A stretch of DNA of 64,000 bases from NCBI GenBank assembly GCA_003194525.1, contig NBIV01000013.1:248001-312000 (forward strand), read 5' to 3'. Source of the DNA: Gracilariopsis chorda (Eukaryota > Rhodophyta > Florideophyceae > Gracilariales > Gracilariaceae). The notes beneath the pieces were generated by a model. The model was not told the DNA's origin and searched no databases. It saw only the letters and a program-made list of their open reading frames with translations. The translations under genes and the position numbers were made by a program. Shown here piece by piece: positions 1 to 8,956 of this stretch (its first letter is position 1; each line of letters begins with the position of its first letter).

Positions 1-1582
1 ACGGCTTTGAAATAGGTAGAACTTGATGTTGATCAATATGAGTTAGCTTCAAAGTGGTGTATTGTGGAAGATCCGGAGGTCTGACAAGTGTATACGCAAA
101 ATCCTGTTGAATCAGCAAACCAGATACTCTGGTTCCCGGCTTCACGGTATCGTGTGCTACATTTTGAGAGAGGACATTTATTGCTCGTGCATTTAGTTCA
201 CTCTTGAACTTGAGCTTGACTGTACCACAGTTAAGAGGTGAGTGGATGTCAAGCTTCTTGCCACCCTCGCTTTTGTTGTGAATCGTTTCAAGAGCACCCC
301 GTAGCCGTGCCATGTTATTCTTCTCACCATGAACGAGAATACAATGGGTGGGTGTGGTATCCTGAATGAACATCCTTGTCTCCTTAAAGTCGGCGTGTGC
401 TGCGAAAGTGATGTAGTCTACACTGCACGCTCGTTTCACATGTCTCCCGTCCAATCTTGGAATCGTGTCAGGCTCAGTTAAGACATGTTTGGCTAGTGTT
501 CCTTCAACAGAATAGCCGCTCAACACTAACCCGTTTTGCTTGCTAGTGCACCAACGTTCGAACAGTTCGCGAGAGAGGCCGTTCTGCAGCATACCAGGGG
601 AAGCCATGAAAACACAAGGCCCATCGTCTTCAAAGTGGTTGATTCCTCTGATGTTCTTCACATACTTAAAGTCAAAAGGGTTGCTAATTTCGAACCGTCT
701 TCGCACATTGTCGTTCATCATGTTGATGTATGTCTGGTACACAGGCATACATCTCTGAGCAATTGCACTTGCGTAGTATATTGGTATGTTCTGCAAATCG
801 GGATTGGCTTCCCAGAATTCGTCTAGTATTAGCAACAGCTCTTGCGCTCTTCCAAGAGCAAATACTGGCAAAAGAACACGCCCACCCTGGCGTACGACTC
901 GAGCAACCCTGTCCGTAAACCTTCTTTCACGCAGACGCCTTCCTTCGTGTTCCTGGACGCCATAAGTCGATTCAATAATCAAAACATCCGGACGAAAAGG
1001 CGGTATTTCAGCTGCTTTTAAATGACGATCCTCTTCTCTTGAATAATCACCAGTGTAAAGAATTCGCACTCCAGCAATTTCAACCATGAACATTGCACCA
1101 CCAAGCACATGCGCCGCATAGAAGGGTCTGAACTTAATACCATTAACATTGACCTCCGCATGGTAATCAACTACTTCAATTCGAGACATCGTTTTGTCCA
1201 CATCTTCTTCAGTATATAAAGATTCTTCTCCGGGAGCATTTCGAGATACTCTCACGAAATCAGAAAGCAGTGCCTTGTATATGGCTCTCGTCGGTTGCGT
1301 CATAAAGACTCTTGCTTTAGGATTAAAATTCGTGCGTTCCATTAAAAACGGAAGACCGGCGGCATGGTCAAGGTGATAGTGAGTGATAAGAACAAGGTCA
1401 ATTTCTTCGGGCTCAATGGAATCGAAGAATGGCAGGGAAGACTCTCCTGAATACGCCGGATGAACTCCGCAATCAAACATTACAGTTTTTCCCATGAACT
1501 TCAGGATGCAGCATGACCGTCCTACTTCATTTCCAGCCCCGATGGGCATGATCTGCATCTCATTCTCCGCGCTAACGTTCAT
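1..1582 (-). CDS. CPSF3: CPSF73 / CPSF3 / Ysh1, mRNA 3'-end endonuclease (partial, C-terminus outside window)
   Basis: Endonuclease of the cleavage and polyadenylation complex, acting in the nucleus to cut pre-mRNA before poly(A) addition. The minus strand is one open frame of 527 codons from the ATG at 1582 to the window edge, no intron seen. Residues 68-73 read HYHLDH, the zinc-binding HxHxDH motif of metallo-beta-lactamases. A second metal motif, GDYSREEDRHL, follows, then a beta-CASP region and FAAHADF and ILVHGEKNNMARL, which are hallmarks of CPSF73 and not of the inactive partner CPSF100. The frame leaves the window in the C-terminal region equivalent to about residue 540 of the roughly 680-residue animal protein. 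The first Met gives the normal short N-terminus. All visible catalytic residues are intact, so I expect an active enzyme. Confidence 0.95.
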   Translation of the reverse strand, partial: MNVSAENEMQIMPIGAGNEVGRSCCILKFMGKTVMFDCGVHPAYSGESSLPFFDSIEPEEIDLVLITHYHLDHAAGLPFLMERTNFNPKARVFMTQPTRAIYKALLSDFVRVSRNAPGEESLYTEEDVDKTMSRIEVVDYHAEVNVNGIKFRPFYAAHVLGGAMFMVEIAGVRILYTGDYSREEDRHLKAAEIPPFRPDVLIIESTYGVQEHEGRRLRERRFTDRVARVVRQGGRVLLPVFALGRAQELLLILDEFWEANPDLQNIPIYYASAIAQRCMPVYQTYINMMNDNVRRRFEISNPFDFKYVKNIRGINHFEDDGPCVFMASPGMLQNGLSRELFERWCTSKQNGLVLSGYSVEGTLAKHVLTEPDTIPRLDGRHVKRACSVDYITFAAHADFKETRMFIQDTTPTHCILVHGEKNNMARLRGALETIHNKSEGGKKLDIHSPLNCGTVKLKFKSELNARAINVLSQNVAHDTVKPGTRVSGLLIQQDFAYTLVRPPDLPQYTTLKLTHIDQHQVLPISKP

Positions 1583-2964
1583 TCTGAGTGAACAGAGAAA
1601 AAGGAAGCACTTCTGTTTCCTGAAAGAAGACTGTGCGTGGTGAAGACTGCTGTAACCCTTTATCTACGCTACAGGCACTCAAGTGGACGAGAAGGTCAAA
1701 GACCAGATCAATAAGCCGTTCGGTTTTTGTTGGAATTCTTTGGAATTAATACTGTAGATACAGGGGTAGATCTACCGTAGATGTGCATGAAAAACGTCTC
1801 TTGTCTCTAACGGAAATAGAGGTCGCTTCCGGAAGTAACTGGGCTAGCTAGCGGTCGCTAGCCTCTTGCGATAGTTCGCCGCATTAGATTTTCTACTTCT
1901 ACCGTAGAAGGCTAGAACGCTAGAACGCTTATAGCCTTCTAGCCCTGCTTACCGTCGTAGTTGTTGTTGTTCTTTGAGCGCTATGCGCCTGATTACGATG
2001 CCTAGATTTGTTTGCAAAGGTGACTTCTCTGATCAGAAGGCGAAGCCCCCGGAAACGGACTCAATTGCTGGTCCATTTGGCTTTCCACTTTCAAAAGGCC
2101 GACCATAGGTTTGGCCCAATCTCTATTAGTTTGCCTTGTGTTGCCCTGGGGTATCTATCCCTATACCTCTTTATCTTTTATTTTCATATACGCTTTCAGC
2201 TCGTGGCCCCCGTCAGTTTGCCTTATCGGTGCAAGGATGCTCTGCCTGATGTGTGCCATATTGCCTTTCAATGTTACAAAGCTGGATGGCTTCTTCAGAT
2301 AGTTACTGAAGAATCAAAGAATTGCTATCTAAGTTTGGCGTCGTGTTTTGCCTGTCGCTACGTACTACACTCGATGTGTGACAAAAACACCGTCGAAGAA
2401 CTTCAGTAGAGCATGTCAAAACCACTAGCATTTTAGCGTTGGAACATTCTCCCGTTCATCTTCATGTCAGTCGACCATAGATTCTGAGGACCCGTAGCAG
2501 TAGCTGATACCAAAACTGTGTGAAGAGCATTATGCTCTTCTTACTCACCGTTCATCGTCCATGAGGGATACAAAATCGAGAGTTGCTTTCTTTCGAGACA
2601 TGAATCCGACGAGTACAGGCAAAGGGCTCACACCCACAGAGTTCACCTATGGTGCCGGTTTATTAGTTCATGCGCGTTAATAGTAAATCTTATCAAATGC
2701 TGAAGGACATCGGCAATGAACAGAGCATTTGCCAGAAAACTCGCATAGACTCTTTCGGGCCGTTTCGATAGTCCGATAACCTGTTCTATATTATACTTCA
2801 CATATGACATTCTGGAATGCTCTTGTCTACCTAGTGAGAGAACGCTTCTTTCAAAAGAAACGATCTGCGCTATGTAGGAATTAGACATAGGCACCCATAA
2901 AGAGAGAGAGAGAGGGAATGCTCTTAGCAAATGTTAGTCATCAGTGTTAGTTACATCAGTACGT
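1583..2964. other. Intergenic: upstream of CPSF73 and downstream of TrmH-like gene
   Basis: No gene is supported. Positions 1737-1950 hold a cluster of near-palindromes (two CTACCGTAG copies, repeated GCTAG, and an 8-bp stem 1907-1914/1932-1939). A 133-codon plus-strand frame (2008-2409) is rich in Cys, Phe and Tyr and lacks any family signal. A 95-codon minus-strand frame (2643-2930) has a more protein-like C-terminal half (for example YASFLANALFIADVLQ) but no recognisable relative; it could be an exon of an unresolved gene. Confidence 0.5.
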
Positions 2965-3987
2965 TCATACAAAATCCTGGACTTCATGCTCCAGTTTATG
3001 CTTCTTCAAGACGGTCGCTGCCTTTTTGGTAGACATGAGAAGCCATTGTAGATATAGCTTATTCAAAAGTTCGTCGTCAAGGTCTGGATTGATTAGGCCA
3101 CACTGTCGAACATGAAACAAGAACATGGCGCAACTGACTGATATGTTAAAACTCTGGGAGAAACCTGACATCGGTATGTACGCTTTCACATCTGCTACGT
3201 CTCTGAGAGCGAAACTCAACCCTCTTTCCTCGTTGCCGAACATTAAACACACTCTATTCATATCCTCAAAGTCGACTTCATTAATTGGGATTGCATCATC
3301 ATCGAGGCAAGTTGCGACTAAAGTAAAACCTCGTTCCTTCAAAGCAGTCGTCGCATCTAAGCAGTGCTTGTACTTCTTGACGATCATCCACTAAATCAGG
3401 AAAAGCAGCATGTATCGAAACAGAAGAACCATGGTCAGTACAGTGATGAAGCGAGACGCGCTTTTGGGACTTGAATGTCATACCTTGTCGGCATTCATAG
3501 TGATTCCTCCTTGGACCTTGAACGGCTCATAGGCTTCAACCGCGTGTGCTTCGAGAAGACCAAATCCTTCCATTGTTCTCAGACATGCGGCACCATTTGC
3601 AGGGTCGTGGAGATTCTCAAAAAGACATTGCACTCTTGAACATCGACTGGCAAGAACTTCTTCAACGCGTTTTAATCGACTGGGTTTTATAACGTCCCGG
3701 AGCGTTGACAGCAGCTTTGTCTCCTTCACTCGACTTCCATACAGGCCCGTTGGACCCCAACTGCCGTCTTCGTTCTTGCCTACCGGTGGCTTAGGCTGCT
3801 TCGGTATCAGAGGGTGATCTGCTTTGTTAAATCGAGGTTTCTTCCCGTTCGCACGAAGCTCTTCAAGAGATTCATCTGAGCTTTTGTCCATCTTGATAGA
3901 GCTGGTGAAATTCCGAGGATGCAGAACGAGCGGAATGCTTAGACGATGGCCCACGTTTGCAGACGGCTTCGCGATTCGGCTCAACAT
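2965..3987 (-). CDS. TrmH/SpoU-family RNA 2'-O-methyltransferase, two exons
   Basis: Predicted AdoMet-dependent ribose 2'-O-methyltransferase of the SPOUT superfamily, similar to bacterial TrmH (tRNA Gm18). Exon 1 is 3987-3484 and exon 2 is 3390-2965; the 93-bp intron 3391-3483 begins GTATGA and ends TTTAG. Joining restores NADKWMIVKKY, the ADKW step seen in TrmH proteins. Exon 1 carries the N-terminal helix (VLASRCSRVQCLFENLHDPANGAACLRT, quoted here in parts: ENLHDPANGAA is the SpoU motif 1). Exon 2 holds motif 2 (MFGNEERGLS) and motif 3 (IPMSGFSQSFNISVSCA), which form the knot. The product is 308 residues. The first 30 residues are basic and hydroxylated, like an organelle presequence, so import into mitochondria or plastid is possible. 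The gene is head to head with the epimerase gene, sharing 476 bp. Confidence 0.88.
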
Positions 3988-4463
3988 GAAGTGCGCTCAT
4001 GCTTGTTCCGTGTTACAGCCAGGCATGATGGCTTTCTGCCGTCGTCTTTGACAGTCAGTAAATCCAAAAAAAAAAATTTCGGAAACACGTCTTGCTCATG
4101 GGTGGGACGCGGGCAGCAGCAAGCACCTTTCGCCTGCCCTCGGCTAACCCTTTAGCCACATCAATTATGTGACTCCCAATCCACCTATATGATCGGTATC
4201 TGAGCTTGTTGTCGAGCGTAATGCCGAAGCATTGCCTCATCTCCTGTCTTTAACTGTCGAATCCCGAAATCCTTGGTCTTGAACAAAGTGCGAATATCAT
4301 CTACTCGCAGAGAAATGATGTCCGTCCATTAGTTCAAAAGCCTTTCCGTGCGTAGAAACGAAGGACAAGCTTTTCGGCATTCAAAAGAAAACTGGACGCG
4401 CTGCAACAAGGCATCCTGAAAGCAGCATAGGCTTAAATTTTCTCTACCCAGAAGAGTTTCCAA
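3988..4463. promoter_or_regulatory. Shared upstream region of two divergent genes
   Basis: A 476-bp interval between the start codons of the TrmH-like gene (minus) and ribulose-phosphate epimerase (plus). It must contain both promoters unless transcription starts lie inside the genes. I see an A-run at 4067-4076 but no clear TATA box. Inference from gene arrangement only. Confidence 0.4.
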
Positions 4464-5267
4464 GTGCCACTTTGCTCAACTTGTATATTCCCTTGCCGAG
4501 TGGTATCCATAAGTCGTCCAGGAATTAGGTTCTTCAACATGGCGTCCACATTGGTTGTAGCCCCATCAATTTTGTCATCCGATTTTGCTCGTCTTGCGGA
4601 AGAAGCTGCCCGTATGAAGAATGTTGGTGCAGATTGGCTTCACGTCGATTGCATGGATGGCCATTTCGTTCCCAATTTAACTATAGGTCCTCCGGTCGTG
4701 AAATCCCTCCGAAAGCACACTGACTTATTTCTCGATTGCCACTTAATGGTGACAAATCCGGGTCAGTGGATTCCAGGGCTTGCTAGCGCAGGTGCAAACG
4801 GAGCAACTTTTCATCTGGAATGTTTCTGTAGCGAACCATACGATATCAACGACCCAAGCCCGTATGTTGAGCTGAAGCCCGAGGAGATGGAAGAAGCATT
4901 TGCCCTTGCCAAAGAAACAAAGGCTTTAGGATTGAAAGTCGGGCTGGCTTTGCGTCCACGTACTCCGCTCAGTGCTGCTAAGAGACTATTGGATGAAGGT
5001 TTGATGGACATGCTTCTCATTATGACGGTAGAGCCTGGATTTGGGGGACAAAGTTTCAAGGAGAATGTTATGGACAAAGTTAAACAGGCTCGAAAGCAGT
5101 ACCCGGGTTTAATGATACAGGTGGATGGGGGTATTGCACCAAAAACGGTGCAGAAAGCAGTCAATGCTGGTGCAAATGTCCTCGTAGCAGGTTCCGCCAT
5201 CTTTGGAGCTCCGGACGCTAAAGAGGTTGTGGATTGCTTCAGAAAAGCGTGGGTTGATAAGGTCTAA
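4464..5267 (+). CDS. RPE: Ribulose-phosphate 3-epimerase
   Basis: Interconverts D-ribulose 5-phosphate and D-xylulose 5-phosphate in the pentose phosphate pathway and Calvin cycle. The frame codes for 267 residues with the complete TIM-barrel set: VAPSILSSDF near the start, HVDCMDGHFVPN with metal-binding His and Asp, DCHLMV, TVEPGFGGQSF and the phosphate-binding QVDGGI and AGSAIFG. The barrel starts right after an internal Met at 4539 (MASTLVVAPSIL); from there the protein is 242 residues, typical of the cytosolic enzyme. The 25 residues before it (MPLCSTCIFPC...) are not a convincing transit peptide, so 4539 is a likely alternative or true start and a cytosolic location is favoured. An insertion around GATFHLECFCSEPYDIND is longer than in bacterial enzymes. 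No intron is needed. Confidence 0.95.
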   Translation: MPLCSTCIFPCRVVSISRPGIRFFNMASTLVVAPSILSSDFARLAEEAARMKNVGADWLHVDCMDGHFVPNLTIGPPVVKSLRKHTDLFLDCHLMVTNPGQWIPGLASAGANGATFHLECFCSEPYDINDPSPYVELKPEEMEEAFALAKETKALGLKVGLALRPRTPLSAAKRLLDEGLMDMLLIMTVEPGFGGQSFKENVMDKVKQARKQYPGLMIQVDGGIAPKTVQKAVNAGANVLVAGSAIFGAPDAKEVVDCFRKAWVDKV

Positions 5268-5322
5268 AAGGCTTAGCTCAAGTAGTACTCTCAAAGGTAT
5301 TGGTTTCATGTGAACGAAGCAA

Positions 5323-6234
5323 TTACAAGTAAGATTCGATAGTTTCGCGCAGCTTTGCTGGGGTGGCTCCAGTCAATCTCTCAAGCAACTCCTCGTCACG
5401 ATAAATGAAGAACGATGGAACGCCCGTGATCGCAAGATCGGCTGCCACATCTTGGGATACATCGACGTCAATGGTAAGAAACGAGCTGTCCTTGAATTCC
5501 TCCGCCATCTTTGAAAAGACCGGCGCCATAGCGCGGCATGGCGGACACCACGTAGCAGAACAATCGAGAATGACGAGAGAACCCTTCTTTGCGGACTTGA
5601 GAGCCTCTTGAAACTGCTGGCGACCTGCGACAACTTTGACGCTTGCGTCAGGCGTTTCTTTGAAAAGAGGGGCGGATCCAAACGGTCTTGCTAGTGCTTG
5701 ATCGTCGCTTTCGTTCCATATATGAATTCTGAACAGCGGATGGTAGAATGCGCGATAAGTAATATAAGCGGCGAAAAGCACAAATGCTACAGCGAGCCCA
5801 GTCCACATAAAGAGCCATAGGGCAGCCATACCAAAGACTGCGAGTTGGGCGGCCATTTGATTTGCTATTTGCTTGTCATGTTCAATAACTGTGACTTCAG
5901 GTTGTTCGACTGTAGTGCCATCAGACTGGTGCACGGTAGGTAAGCCCACAGCAGTTTGGTCATCCTGTTTTAGAATGGAGTAGAAGACGCGAGACATGAT
6001 AGCCACGACTGCAAGGCAGGAAACAAAAAACAAGGCTACAGCTATCTTCCAGTTCTGCAGCGATGCTGCAGCGGCAGCGCCACCAAGCAGAGGAGCTGTG
6101 AGTTGCAGGAGTTTTATGAGGAGCGGATGAAATTGTTTTCTGGCGGTAGAGGCGGCTTGTGGCGCATCGCGCTTCGGTAGTGGTGCTTGGGACGTAGATG
6201 TGTTGCGCCGCCGTCTTATGCCTTTGGTGGCCAT
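5323..6234 (-). CDS. SND3/Pho88-like membrane domain fused to thioredoxin
   Basis: A predicted ER membrane protein joining two known modules. The frame opens at 6297, but the Met at 6234 (MATKGIRRRRN) is the more likely start because the first 21 residues have no domain content. Numbering from 6297, residues 55-213 resemble fungal Pho88/SND3, an ER protein of the SRP-independent targeting pathway: paired hydrophobic segments at about 83-105 and 150-185, then KQDDQT, PEVTVIEHD, and a HPLFRIHIW and RPFGSAPLF stretch matching the family's conserved NDQT, VTTTVxxYD and IHVxGKxxxxDLKRPF blocks as I remember them. Residues 215-324 are a thioredoxin fold with active site WCPPC (CPPC at 251-254) and the cis-proline loop TGVPSFFIY. 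Both Cys are present, so redox activity is likely; the side of the membrane is not determined. Confidence is high for thioredoxin, moderate for the Pho88 part. Confidence 0.85.
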   Translation of the reverse strand: MATKGIRRRRNTSTSQAPLPKRDAPQAASTARKQFHPLLIKLLQLTAPLLGGAAAAASLQNWKIAVALFFVSCLAVVAIMSRVFYSILKQDDQTAVGLPTVHQSDGTTVEQPEVTVIEHDKQIANQMAAQLAVFGMAALWLFMWTGLAVAFVLFAAYITYRAFYHPLFRIHIWNESDDQALARPFGSAPLFKETPDASVKVVAGRQQFQEALKSAKKGSLVILDCSATWCPPCRAMAPVFSKMAEEFKDSSFLTIDVDVSQDVAADLAITGVPSFFIYRDEELLERLTGATPAKLRETIESYL

Positions 6235-6297
6235 TACAAAGTGATACGATGAGGCAGCGTAGTGGAGTGTAAGTTCTTGCGCTTGAAAGGTCAGCAT

Positions 6298-8956
6298 AAA
6301 CAGAGATCGAAGGCGAGAGAGGTGCAGACTATCTTTGGTTATGGAGAGAAACAGACTATCGTTTGTTTGGAGAGAGATACAGACTATCTTTGAAGTCCTT
6401 CCAAGACATGAGCGATCGCAGAAACTTGCAGATAGACAAAAAGTATAGAGCTACAGGACCTTAACAGGGCCGCAAAAATACCACTCGCTGCAATAATGAT
6501 AATCGACTTGCAAGTTGCAAGTTGCAACTAGGTGCACCCGAACACGTGTAGGAACCTGTCGGTCGCGAATGTTGCGGAATGTGCCAGACATTGCTGGAAC
6601 ACACGTGTAGAATGTTCCAGTAGTGTCTAGCACATTGCACGCTTTGTTGGCCCAGCAAAGACTACAGTATTTTAGTGATGCTGGCGCAAATTGTCACTTT
6701 ATTATTGGTTAGTGTGCAGCTCCAGAGGTCTCTAGAAGCCAATGGAGTAACCTAGACGCACACATGAGTAACTAGCAAGTAGAAATGCGTATTTGGCTCG
6801 TTTGTAGTGCCTCTAAACACTATAAAAAGAGGTTCTGAGCTTCGGACTTCGGTCTGAACTTACCTCAACAATCGACCAACATCTAAGCCCCACCCCCTAT
6901 CAACCTTCAGCCACTTCAACTATCATCAACAACCAGTGAGGCGTTCGCCACTGGATAAAGGGCTTCTAGTGAGGCGTATGCCGCTAGTTGTCCAATAGAG
7001 TGGGGAAGTACCGTCGCTAAGACCGGTTGAAGCGCCTTAGGCGTGGACGGGAGACGGGTAGTGTGTACCAAAGGTGTTTCTGTCGTCTGTGAGCCCCACC
7101 GGAGCTTTGCTCGGATAACGGTGTCGGTCGAAAGACCTGGTGATTTCCGGACGGAAGTACTTGACGGGAAGCTATCCGCAGGCGACGTGCCGTGCAACCT
7201 TTCCCGCAAAGGGCCAGCTTGAGTATAGAGTGAAAGCATATCCCGCTGTTAGTAGCTCTCCTCGGGAAGCCCTGTAAGGATTGTATGCCCCTGCTTCTGG
7301 TTAGTGCAGAGGTAGGTAGGCTGCAGAATCCACTTCACATCCGGAGTGTCTGACCGGAAGCCGAGGGTCTGACCCTTAGTGATCCTTGACATAATTCTTG
7401 GGTTGCGCGCCGTTTCAACAAAGAAGTTAAGAAGTTTTATTTAGGGATTGAGCCTCTTGCTCTCCCTAGTGTTGTTTTATTTCATCGAGTGGGTTTAGTT
7501 CTTTTGATCCCACTGTTTTCAACTTGTTTTGGGGCTTTTAGCTACGAAGAGCACCCTTTTGGCTTTTATTATTACAACGTTTTGGCCCCCTGCGTCACCG
7601 TCTCGTGATGGCGCCCACAGAACCAATGGTTCCGAACCATTCCAACCACCACCGTAACCCTTTATCGTTGGTAGTACAGAGGTACACAAGGTTTTTCTAT
7701 CCGGGAGAATTTGAGATCGAAACTCGTTGCGAGAGGGGAGTAGAAGGGCAGTGGCAGGGGGCAAGATTGAAGACCGCCCCGAACAAGCGTGGAGAATCCT
7801 GCTTCGGGCCTCGGCCGCAGGGACAAGAACGATTGCCGTATTGCGGACCTGCGCATGTATCGTTCTGCGCTTGCAGCTTTTTAGAGACACAAGTACTATT
7901 ATCATGATGATGATTGTCTGCCCGAAAGTAGAACGGACGCATGGGGCGAGGACCACGAGCCCGCCACCAGAGCAATACCAGAGTATTAAAGAAGTAACTC
8001 CCGACAAGCGTGCACAAGACCTGATCCAAAATGCCTTACCTCCACATTTTGGGTGCGTTCAAAGGATGAGACTTTTCTCTTTCCGATCATACGAAGAGTA
8101 AGGATTAAAGAGTTTGTACTAATTTACTACAAGTTGCTTGAATGGCAAAACCGTGGCTGTTGGTTTCTGCATTGTAGAAATGCTGCGGCGTTTGGCCCCA
8201 TGAACGCGACAAGTGAAGAACAGATGCACCAGATTCTGAAAGCTAATGCAGCAAGAAACGTCCAAGCACTTGGCCGTGTCTTCGGTCACCAAAGTAGAGT
8301 GTATCAACGGTAACCGTTAACCCTTGTAATCTACGTTTGTATTCCAGTTTTAGTGTTTGGGGCGACGAAGACGCTCATGGCTAATGAAACGACAGACAGG
8401 CGCAGGACAGTGTAAGCAACGCTTACAGACATGTGAACTGGCTCATAGAGTCCCCCAGAAAGATGGGAGCCACGGTGGCACCGAATCATCTGGCGGCGAG
8501 GGACAGGGCGAACAGAAAAGAACAGCTCTGGTAGCTACCCTTCGTAGCTTCGTTCTGATCCGCTCCCTGTGCCCACCCGCCCCCACACTGCCCTCCCATC
8601 GCTCCTGATTCGCCGTCTTCTGCCGCCACACCATGTACATGTGTATAACTACTCATTCACCACCGCTTCAGCGCTCGTCCTGCAAAACAAACCCTGCACG
8701 CTCGCCTCGTCGCAAGCACGTAGATAGTCGTGTGTCATCTCCACATGCATTTCTTCGTCCACCTCACTCCGTGACATTCCTCCGCGTGTACTTCGCTTCA
8801 AACCGTCTCGTACCACTCCCCTGTCTAGCCCCACTATTTCCCCGTTTCGCAACCGCCTCGTTCCTTTTCCGTCAATCGCCACGGTAAACACTTTTCACCT
8901 GTGCCCCCCTCGAATCCTACTCCCTCCGCGGTCGCCCCTTCAAAAAACGCGCCATA
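6298..8956. other. Gene-free 2.7 kb with tandem repeats and a structured element
   Basis: No protein gene is supported. Three imperfect 27-bp tandem copies lie at 6314-6391. CACGTG cores occur at about 6542 and 6603. A structured element with a TATA box is annotated separately at 6645-7606. The minus-strand 162-codon frame (7519-8007) and plus-strand frames at 7605-8313 look like chance frames or decayed retroelement sequence. From about 8560 the plus strand becomes pyrimidine-rich up to the double-E2 gene, as expected for its promoter and leader. Confidence 0.45.
6645..7606 (+). repeat. TATA-preceded, strongly structured element: LTR-like or noncoding RNA
   Basis: Three features suggest a transcribed non-coding unit. 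A TATA-type box (CTATAAAAAG) lies at 6820-6829. Downstream, 6935-7380 is packed with short perfect hairpins, for example CAGTGAGGCGTTCGCCACTG at 6934-6953, a related GAGGCGTATGCCGCTAG hairpin 20-odd bases later, GCGCCTTAGGCG near 7031, and GGTCGAAAGACC near 7126 with a GAAA loop. The end is T-rich. Alternatively it is the remnant of an LTR retrotransposon: it starts TGTTGG at 6645, could end in ATTACA near 7575, and is followed by TGG-rich stretches resembling primer-binding sites (TGGCCCCCTGCG at 7582, TGGCGCCC at 7609). No gag-pol follows and no second LTR is in the window, so a complete element is absent. I cannot choose between the two readings. Confidence 0.35.

Noticed and set aside
2008..2409. 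133-codon plus-strand frame
   Set aside because: Composition (Cys, Phe, Tyr, Leu-rich) is that of random sequence, no motif, no start context, and a nested frame on the same strand.
7519..8007. 162-codon minus-strand frame
   Set aside because: Overlaps several frames on both strands next to the structured element; no domain and high Ser/Arg/Cys content.
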